Source: Funneliformis mosseae (lineage: Eukaryota > Glomeromycota > Glomeromycetes > Glomerales > Glomeraceae). Taken from it: a stretch of DNA of 29,132 bases. Made by a program: the position numbers and the translations under genes. The stretch lies in assembly GCA_910592005.1 (NCBI GenBank), contig CAJVPP010000599.1, positions 1 to 29,132 of the forward strand, given 5' to 3'. Positions 22,330 to 29,132 of the stretch are shown one piece after another (within the stretch, counting starts at the first letter, position 1; each line of letters starts with the position of its first letter). The notes beneath the pieces were generated by a model. That model did no database searches. It was not told where the DNA came from and saw nothing but the letters and a program-made list of their open reading frames with translations.

Positions 22330-22700
22330 TTGATATTTTCAGTATATTTTTTATAAGTAAAACTTTTTTTTTTTAATTCCTGATTCTAAACTATTTCTTT
22401 AGAGTGTTCTATGTATGGTATCAGTATTAACTTGAATATTTTCAAAATTTTTAAATTTATCTTGTATGTTAATAGCTGTGAAACATTTGTTAAAAGCAAT
22501 AAATCAAAGAATTTTCTGTTTAGTATAAGTGGAAAGAATTCTTAGATAACTTATTTTTAGTTTATTTTTAAACCTATTTATTTTCTCTTTTCGTTGATAA
22601 ATTCTATATATTATAAACTTGTAAATATTTTCTTTAAATGAAATAAAGCTAGTTGAATAGCCTTCTTTAAGAAGAATAAAGATTTATGCTCATTTTTTAA
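22330..22700 (-). pseudogene. probable Tc1/mariner-type transposase relic (N-terminal part)
   Basis: On the minus strand protein-like sequence survives between frequent stops. It includes KNEHKSLFFLKKAIQLALF, then FIAFNKCFTAINIQDKF, then NFENIQVNTDTIHRTL, a stop, RNSLESG and KKKKVLL. The order of a helix-turn-helix region, a xVxxxTIxRxL motif, then LxxxGxxxxxKKKxLL fits the N-terminal DNA-binding half of Tc1/mariner transposases, but no catalytic DDE/DDD part is visible. Several stops are TAA where Gln could stand. No inverted ends were found around it. Call rests on pattern memory. Confidence 0.45.
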
Positions 22701-23900
22701 TAGGTAATTGTAATATATTAAACTTTTTGATTTTGTTGAAAAGAAAAAGTGATATGATTTATTTTTTGTTTATTTTTCTATATTAACTTTTTTATCATTT
22801 TCTGGTTATAACTTTTGTTCAAAAATTATCAATATAAAAAAATAAAAGTACTACACTATTAAAATAGAAAAAATTGGCAAAATATTAGCAATTATATGTT
22901 TAGTTTACTTTAATATTTACTGACATCACACTTTCTAATTATGAAAATTTATTTTATTTTAATTTAATTCATACTTAATAAAATATGTTAATTTAAAAAT
23001 TTTAATTTAAGTATCATTTTTTTTTATGAGCAACTGTATATTATTGTTAAATTTATTTTAAAATTTATATGTACTTTGTTGAAAAAGTACCAAAAAAAAA
23101 TGATTTTTCTTTATTATAAGTATCAAATTTAAAGAAATACTAAGATAATTACAAAACATTGTAACTTTTTTTTTTATATAATTTATATAAAAAATAAAAT
23201 ATTTTTATTTTTAAAAATAGATTACATATTCAAATAATATTTTACATGTTTAATGACTTTATCTCTTTTTTATTTTTTTTTACTCTAACATTTACTTATA
23301 AAATATTTACTAATTTTAAAAATTAATATTATTTATTTTATTTTATTTAAAAACTAAAAATCTTGAATAAAAATATATTTCTAAAGATCAAACTTATTTG
23401 TGCAATTTGTATAATTTCCCATTTACTTGAAAGGTTACAATAGTTAATAAAAAGTGACTAATTTTACAAAAAGATTCTTCTAACTTCTCATTAATAAATA
23501 GCAGAAAAAATTTGTTTCAGAATGTTTATCTTAACCCAGATACTTAAAAAATAAAAAAATTTGATAAAATTTATTAGTGAAAAATTAAGGATTACATATG
23601 ATGAAAAAATTGAATATTTCAGTTTTTACTAATTAATTATAGTAGAAAAGTGATTGATAAGCTGCATATTTAATTAGTAAATTCATTTAATTTTCTGATT
23701 TAGAAATAATCAGTAATAGTAGTTCTGTTCATTTCTAGATCAGACTTGATTGACCAAAAATTAAAATCAAAAATTATTAGTTACTAAAACGATCAGGTAA
23801 GCAATCAACACAATTAATATATTTGTTATTCACCTTAATCGATTTTTAATAAATTAATTCAGATTAACTGATTTTATAAGAGTAATTTTTTTTATTTAAA
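22701..23900. other. AT-rich, CpG-free stretch without genes
   Basis: No supported feature. Reading through, I find no CG dinucleotide from about 22,600 to about 23,785. Open frames are very short in all directions. Confidence 0.7.
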
Positions 23901-24300
23901 ATGTCTAACTCAAATTCTGACTTTCGTTCAATTGTTTCAAAACCACAAGAATTTTTTATACAAAATCTTTAATTCATTATTACCAATTGAACCCTTCTAC
24001 TAATACTACTCTAATATTCACTAAACCAAAAATTTATAAAAAAAAGAATGAAAAAAACATTTTTAATAATACTTCTCAATTTAAAAAAGAAGACTGAATG
24101 ATGAAAATATAAAATTTTTGATAAATTTTCTTGAAAAAAAAGCTAATGAAACAAAAAAAACTATCAATCTGATCAAAAAATTGTACTCAATTATAGCTAC
24201 AATTTTATTGGTTATTAATTTTGCCAATCTGAGTAATCTGATCCAAAAATGAATAAGACTAGTGAATCAGTTTGACTGATTACTAATTAATTTAATAACT
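23901..24300 (+). pseudogene. possible decayed gene with SANT/Myb-like domain
   Basis: An ATG at 23901 opens MSNSNSDFRSIVSKPQEFF before a stop. After frame changes, SLLPIEPSTNTTLIFTKPK and then NDENIKFLINFLEKKANET, followed by KKLYSIIATILLVIN, read like the start of a trihelix/Myb-SANT DNA-binding domain (acidic residues plus a regularly spaced Leu/Phe helix). A TGA precedes NDEN where Trp is expected in that domain. Domain identity is inferred from the pattern only. No intact gene is present. Confidence 0.25.
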
Positions 24301-25199
24301 AATTATTAAAGAGCTCTGATCTAGAATTGAATAGGACTTATATAAATAAAATAATATGTGATACTTCACAAATCAATGATTATTTTACATATAAATCAAT
24401 CCTGAAAAAATATAATGTATACCTATCATAAATACCAAATTACTAAATTTAATACCACTTAAATAGGTGACTTATAAACGTACTTTAAAGAATATATAAC
24501 TTGGTCATTGATTTCTTTCTTATAATACAAACGACAATATGCAAAAGATTTCATAAGATATAAACTTAAAAAGCATATGAATTATATAAGAGCACTTGAT
24601 TAAATTATTTTAAATAACAAGTCAAAAGAAAATATATCTAAGCTCAAAAAATGTTTTGACAATTTTAATATATGTATTTTTTTATATAAATACTTATTAT
24701 TATTAATTTACTGAGATAGAAACCCTGAGTAGTTAGCTGACTACATTTTAGCCAGTGATAGTGAATCATATCTTCTCTCAGAGAATACACTACACTTTTA
24801 TTTTTATATTGCAACTAGAAACTATATCTTTTTAGTTGTTAAACTGCATCTCATTTCATAGAATATATCTCCTATTTCTTTAATTATAATGATAAGTTTT
24901 GGTTATTTAATTAGACTAATATATTCTGTTTTATAAAGATGAGAAATCATTCCTAAAAATAGAAGTTTTTGGATATTGAACTTGATAAAACTTACCAAGG
25001 TGAATAGATTACCATCTATAGATTCTTATTTTAATGAGAAATTGACTTAACTATACTTAATAGTTAAACTATATAAAATTTGTGTTAGATAAAACTATTA
25101 AAGAAGTAAAAAAAATACGTTTGATTATATCTGATAAAATAATATCCATATTGAGAGATGATATAAGTCATTTTGTAAGAGTAGATATACATTTTTTTT
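24301..25199. other. AT-rich stretch, faint coding traces only
   Basis: Faint plus-strand protein-like traces occur near 24,750-24,860 (SDSESYLLSENTLHFYF), interrupted by stops. No family can be named and no splice structure is convincing. Confidence 0.4.
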
Positions 25200-25532
25200 A
25201 ACCTTGTTACTTATTTATAATGAATTACCATACAATTTTAATACTAGAATACTATTCTGTATGTTAATACTTCTGAATCAAAGCGAGTATCAGATTGAGA
25301 TTGTAAAAGTAACAAAAAGGTTAGTATAAATATAATACAAGTAATATATTATATAAAGTTATGTATATATTAATTTTTTGTATTTCAAAAGCTAAGAAAA
25401 TGCATAAAGACTGATGATGATGACTATTATAATGATGAATTAGAAAGTGATGAAAGTGTCAATGAATGTGAGTTAAGGGTAAATATGGAAAAAATAGGAT
25501 TTGATGAGTACATTAATCAAAATAATAAATCT
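25200..25532 (+). pseudogene. remnant of an unrecognised two-exon segment, acidic second exon
   Basis: A plus-strand stretch (about 25200-25320) reads IYNELPYNFNTRILF and LLNQSEYQIEIVKVTKR. It is followed by an intron-like gap ending TTTCAAAAG, and then an open 47-codon exon (25392-25532) with a good GTAAGT donor. That exon reads KTDDDDYYNDELESDESV, ELRVNMEKIGFDEYINQ. I do not recognise the protein. The exon itself has no stop, unlike its surroundings, but no intact gene can be built around it. Confidence 0.35.
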
Positions 25533-25779
25533 GTAAGTATATTTTTTTAAGATTGATTATAAGCACAATTTTTTTTAAAATAATAATTATTTTATAGTTC
25601 ATTTTCAAAACAAAAAATATATCATCACTATTTAAAATTATATTGATCTAAAGCGTTAGCTTATGTATAAAATTCTGATCTGATAATGATGAAAAATTAT
25701 CACGAAATATTGTAGGTAGAACTTTTAAATAGAATGTTTCTTTAATAATTAATTTTACTGGTGAAGATTTATTTTTTTT

Positions 25780-26438
25780 TGAAAATTCAGGAGTCTATCC
25801 TATATTCTTTTATTACAAATAGATAATTATTCAGAAATGCAAGTAAAAACATTCTCTAAGAAAATGCTTAAAGATCTTAGAAGCTTTTTTAGAATTATCT
25901 GTATATTGACGTATGATTCTGGTTATATTATTCTAACTTTTCATTCTAAAAAAAGGGCTAAATACGTGATATTCTCACAAATAATTTTAAGAATTTGTGT
26001 ATATTTCTGGTTCACATATATACTTGATATACCTTGATGTCAGCCACTAATAAAATATAGAATAATCTGATTCTGAATTTTCTTTGATTCAGCATAAAGA
26101 TCTTTGAAGACTACAACTGTATTTCTATCTAGGGAAAATTTAGTTATATCTGGAATTGCATCTGCTTTAATGCATGAAATATTATGTTCTCCTAATATGT
26201 TTTTGGATCCTTTAAAAAAATTTTGTAACAGTTTTTCACTAATACCATTTGGATTCATGTATATACTTTCTGATTAAGACTAGATCATCATTTTGACATA
26301 TTACTTCTCTTTCTTTTTCTTAAACAAATGTTAGATTTTATTTTCAAAAAAAAGATTAAGAATCATATTAGTTTTTCTACTATTTGATCTATCATAAATT
26401 AATAATCAAAAAGGAAACAAACTGGCAGGGTGATTCAT
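25780..26438 (-). pseudogene. decayed A32/FtsK-HerA-type packaging ATPase (copy A)
   Basis: Minus-strand relic with motifs in the expected order over three frames. An ATG-like start (26438) leads to LLIYDRSNSRKTNMILNL, a P-loop in which the first and second essential Gly are now Asp and Arg. Next come CQNDDLVLIRKYIHESKW, then an open 72-codon part (26258-26040) with DITKFSLDRNTVVVFKDL (Walker B, Lys where an acidic residue is usual). Then HQGISSIYVNQKYTQ and ICENITYLALF, the Gln sensor motif and xRxN segment typical of Polinton/virus packaging ATPases, and IRQYTDNSKKASKIFKHFL. Such ATPases pump DNA into capsids in Polintons/Mavericks and large DNA viruses; related genes are known from memory in Rhizophagus. 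At least two frameshifts and several stops make it non-functional. The end near 25780 is approximate. Confidence 0.72.
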
Positions 26439-26577
26439 ATTCTTAGAATTTTTAGTCTTATTAAAATAGTATTATAATCTATCTTTTTCATTTTGATTAA
26501 GCTTAGCATAAAATTCCTATATTAAAAAAATAAGGATTTAATGAAATATATATATTTAAAGTTTCATATTTATTCTA

Positions 26578-28000
26578 CTATATAAGATCTAATTTTCAAA
26601 GATACTCTAGAATAACTATGTGTAGGTTTTCATAATACTAGATGTATTTTAAGTTGATGCAATTGTCTTTGCATAAAATTTTCTTGAGTTAATATTACTT
26701 TTGCTATCTGATGAAATTACTTAGGTCTCTTTTATAAAAGAATTCTATATATTTATCATGATATTCTCCTTATACTTTGATTGCAAACTCATAGTAATAA
26801 TAAAAAATGTCAAGCTGTAGCCCTATTGAATATTCTGATATTTTTAAGAAATCAGGCTTATGATTTTCTGATGGAGGGTTCAAATATTTTGTTAAGATTT
26901 GATGACATAGATTTTCACATTTATATTTTACAATAGACATTATGAGCATTTATTCATAATATTATCAAATTTTACATACTATTTATGTTGATTTTTACAG
27001 ATCTATAATAAAGAAGATTTATTATTTTTGTATTTAGGTGAAAGATACTTACCACTCTGAGTGAGAGCAACTTGTTTAACATCATCAAGAGTATATTTGG
27101 CCATACCTGTATAGTATAGATACCATATATCAGAATATTTTATATTACTAAATGAGAATTACTATTAATGATTATATTAACAAGCCTATAAAAGTGTTAT
27201 ATTTATATTCTTGTATTCTATTAAAAGGCATTTACCCTATCTCAATAATGCAATTTGTTTAGCAATTTCAATATTAAGTTTTGCAGTACCAGTACAGCAT
27301 CGACATCAGCTACCTCTCAGAATAGATAATGTAGGAACTTCCCATATATAAAAATTTTTGTAATACCATAAAAGCTTTAAGTATATATCATAATACTTAT
27401 CTAAAAGGCATTCTTCATTATTTTTTTATTCTAAAATTTTCATATCAAATAAAGTCTGATTTCTTTCATTACAAATAGAATATTGCTGATTGTAATCTTT
27501 TATTTTATTTAAGTTTACAGACTATATATATCCCTTAACACACTTTCACTATAAAGGATTTTTATTATCCAAATATTCTGAAGAAGACATTCTCTATTTC
27601 TAGTATGATTTAATACTTTTGAACTTCAATATTATTATAATTGTATCTGTAACACTAATATCTAGAGTTTTTAACTTGAAAAAGAGACGAATACTATTGA
27701 TATTAATTTTTGCATATCTATAGCAAAGAAGTACAATTATTAATATAATTTTCTGAAAGACATTTTCCATCTCAACTCAAAGCTAACTCTTTAGTAGCTA
27801 AAATGTTTAATCAAGTATCTTTACTAACAGAATACCAAGTTTTATTATTTTTTAATTATTAAGACTGATAATTCAAATATGCTTTTTTTTACAGATCTAA
27901 TCTATTAGGAAACATATTTTTGGAAGGATAATCTTCTTTCTACTTTTTTGCAATCTATTTTGCAATTTTTAAAGATAATTTTACAGGTATATTTATTTTT
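26578..28000 (-). pseudogene. decayed tandem zinc-ribbon repeats with C-terminal PD-(D/E)XK (Vsr/DUF559-like) nuclease domain
   Basis: The minus strand carries about five degenerate ~60-residue repeats with pattern A..IA....GKCLS..Y.......LLW.C...H.W, ending WC..C. Best copies: TKELALS*DGKCLSENY (~27.8-27.7 kb), TAKLNIEIAKQIALLR*GK (~27.3 kb), and MAKYTLDDVKQVALTQSGK (from 27104) followed by ICKNQHK*YVKFDNI and CS*CL. Stops stand where Trp is expected. After a frameshift comes NHKPDFLKISEYSIGLQLDI, then FAIKV*GEYHDKYIEFF and further sequence to a stop at 26578. The D...ExQ core there resembles a Vsr/DUF559-like nuclease, with Lys in place of the Glu. The repeats resemble PF14311-type zinc ribbons, a large family in Rhizophagus by my recollection. 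It lies between two packaging-ATPase relics on the same strand. The 5' end is uncertain. Confidence 0.72.
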
Positions 28001-28044
28001 TATATTATTTTATTTTAATATTAATTAATGTAAAAGTTATTAAG

Positions 28045-28220
28045 GTATCAATATTTTAATTCCTTAAGATGGTGGTCAATAAATACTAAATCATCATTTA
28101 ATATATATTTAGTCTCTCCTTTTTTTCATTAAACATGTGATAAAGCTTATTCCCTAATAATAGGTTTATGACTTATTAATTTTTTCTGAATTAATATGAC
28201 CGCTGATTAGTAATGTAAAG
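28045..28220 (-). pseudogene. second packaging-ATPase relic (copy B, N-terminal part)
   Basis: On the minus strand LLISGHINSEKINKS (degenerate P-loop), then NLLLGNKLYHMFNEKK and TKYILNDDLVFIDHHLKEL follow one another through three frames. They match copy A segment by segment (LLIY..SNSRKTN, NLFFENK, NDDLVLIRKYIHES). Homology stops soon after LKELKY, about 45 bp before the zinc-ribbon relic. A further protein-like piece, VEKLDLVAKIILYVNEIKD, lies upstream (about 28260-28330) but is unassigned. Confidence 0.55.
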
Positions 28221-28465
28221 AACCATTAAGAAGTTAAATCCATTTTATTAACCTTTTTGAATCTTTAATCTCATTAACATAGAGAATGATTTTTGCTACC
28301 AGATCAAGCTTTTCAACTTTTATATTATCATTATTAAAACTAAATATTATTAATATTATATCAAGTGAAATAAAATATTCTTTACAAAATTTTAACTAGT
28401 GCTTCTTTATCAAAATAATGTGGACTTCTAAAGATTTTACTGATTCTTTTAGAATTACTTTACTA

Positions 28466-28610
28466 TAGTCACACTTCGATATAATGAAGTTACTGATCTA
28501 GCTGATCAAGACTTCATTATAAGAATCTTCATTAACGCTATAATGAATTATGCGGAATATATAACGAATAATTCGTTATAACATTAATGAATTATTCATT
28601 ATAGTAGATG
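28466..28610. repeat. degenerate palindromic element with 21-bp perfect palindrome
   Basis: Contains tataacgaat-a-attcgttata (28560-28580) in perfect symmetry. Several copies of cgatataatgaa, ttcattataa and gaattattcattata words lie around it. The CGATATAACGA-like words recall ends of pogo/mariner-type short elements in these fungi, but clear outer inverted ends cannot be fixed. Confidence 0.45.
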
Positions 28611-28737
28611 ATTACTGATTTTATTACACAAATATAATTTTACTATTCCTAAAAATATTTTCACGTTATTAATCATTGAATAACAGTTTTATTAATTTAC
28701 TTAAATTTTTTTTTAAAAAAATTTATTTTTTTAAAGT

Positions 28738-29070
28738 AAATAAAAATAAAATAAAAAATAAAAATGAAACGAAGAGAAAACTAAATGAGACAAAAAAATG
28801 AAATTAAGAAACTGAAATGAAACTATAAAATGAAATTAAGTGAATGAAACGAGACGAAAAAAATGAAATTAAACAAACGAAAAGAAACTATAAAACGAAA
28901 TTAGAAAATGAAATGAAATGAAAAATAAAATTAGAAAAACAAAATAAAACAGAAAAATGAAATAAAAAGAAAAAATAAAAAAGAAAAAATAAAATTAAAC
29001 GTACAATACGAAAAGAAAAATGAACGATACGAAAAAAACATGAAATTAAACGAATGATAAGAAAAAAAAA
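28738..29070. repeat. purine-rich low-complexity tract (GAAA/ACGAAA/ATGAAA)
   Basis: About 330 bp made almost wholly of irregular units like aaatgaaa, aaacgaaa and ataaaatgaaatt, with strong strand asymmetry (purines on the plus strand). No open reading frame of note. Preceded by a T8-A8 palindromic run (about 28707-28720). Confidence 0.8.
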
Positions 29071-29132
29071 CTGAAATTTTTATTGCCTTGCAGGCCTTTG
29101 CCTTGTGTTTCGTATTTGCCTCGTAGTAGGCA
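29071..29132. other. GC-richer patch with repeated TTTGCCT words at the window end
   Basis: ttgccttgcaggcctttg and related tgcct words occur four times within 60 bp and then the window ends. Composition differs sharply from the preceding 10 kb, so this may be the edge of another repeat or gene. Confidence 0.4.

Noticed and set aside
21677..24300. tRNA, rRNA or small-RNA genes in the AT-rich half
   Set aside because: No cloverleaf-like set with GGTTCRA-type T-loops or GC-rich stems was found by eye.
25837..26037. 66-codon plus-strand open frame
   Set aside because: It is antisense to the packaging-ATPase relic (IRQYTDNSKKASK segment), which shows recognisable motifs.
27053..27104. Short first exon MAKYTLDDV... 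with a GTAAGT donor on the minus strand
   Set aside because: Reading straight on gives KYLSPKYKNNKSSLL and upstream sequence also continues in frame (YYTG before the Met), so this is an internal zinc-ribbon repeat and not a separate spliced gene start.

Overview
The window looks like nuclear DNA of an arbuscular mycorrhizal fungus (Glomeromycotina, most like Rhizophagus). It is AT-rich, its genes carry many introns of about 65-100 nt with GTAAGT-type donors, and several families match, from memory, ones I associate with Rhizophagus. No database search was possible. All splice models were read by eye. For four of the five complete genes at least six junctions join in frame and the exon sum is a multiple of three (ThrRS 2148, CHO2 2991, macro 1872, Bir1 1827 nt); the fifth, at 17.0-18.4 kb, sums to 879 nt.

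Left part, 0-18.4 kb (gene-rich): the 3' part of a lineage-type gene of unknown function with one apparent frameshift (2-2190, +); a MITE-like element with about 43 bp inverted ends (3054-3376); cytosolic threonyl-tRNA synthetase (3754-6964, +, 15 exons); CHO2-type phosphatidylethanolamine N-methyltransferase (7340-11208, +, 9 exons); a MACROD-type macrodomain protein with very short exons and a long acidic repeat tail (11485-14282, +, 12 exons); a survivin/Bir1-type protein with two BIR domains (14594-16764, -, 5 exons); and an unrecognised membrane-associated protein with one EF-hand-like loop (17020-18362, -, 5 exons). These are housekeeping genes of separate pathways (translation, phospholipid synthesis, ADP-ribose handling, chromosome segregation). 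The compact fungal layout places them together and nothing suggests shared function.

Right part, 18.4-29.1 kb (gene-poor): very AT-rich and nearly CpG-free in places, with no intact gene that I can support. It is a graveyard of mobile or virus-like sequence: a PIF1-type helicase relic (19976-20994, +), a family of about 173 bp repeats with inverted ends (21302-21676), a probable Tc1/mariner transposase relic (minus, about 22.33-22.70 kb), a possible SANT/Myb-like relic (about 23.9 kb), two relics of an A32/FtsK-HerA-type packaging ATPase (minus, about 25.8-26.4 kb and 28.05-28.22 kb), and between these a long relic of tandem zinc-ribbon repeats ending in a PD-(D/E)XK/Vsr-like nuclease domain (minus, about 26.58-28.0 kb). 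The window ends in a purine-rich low-complexity tract and a small GC-richer patch.

The most notable observation is that these unrelated relics decayed the same way. Stops sit mainly where Trp, Gln or Arg is expected, and catalytic Gly/Glu codons are lost by G-to-A changes. This fits C:G to T:A mutation acting on repeats (methyl-cytosine deamination or a RIP-like process). The second is the pairing of packaging-ATPase copies with a zinc-ribbon nuclease, which suggests a decayed Polinton/Maverick-like or virus-derived element.
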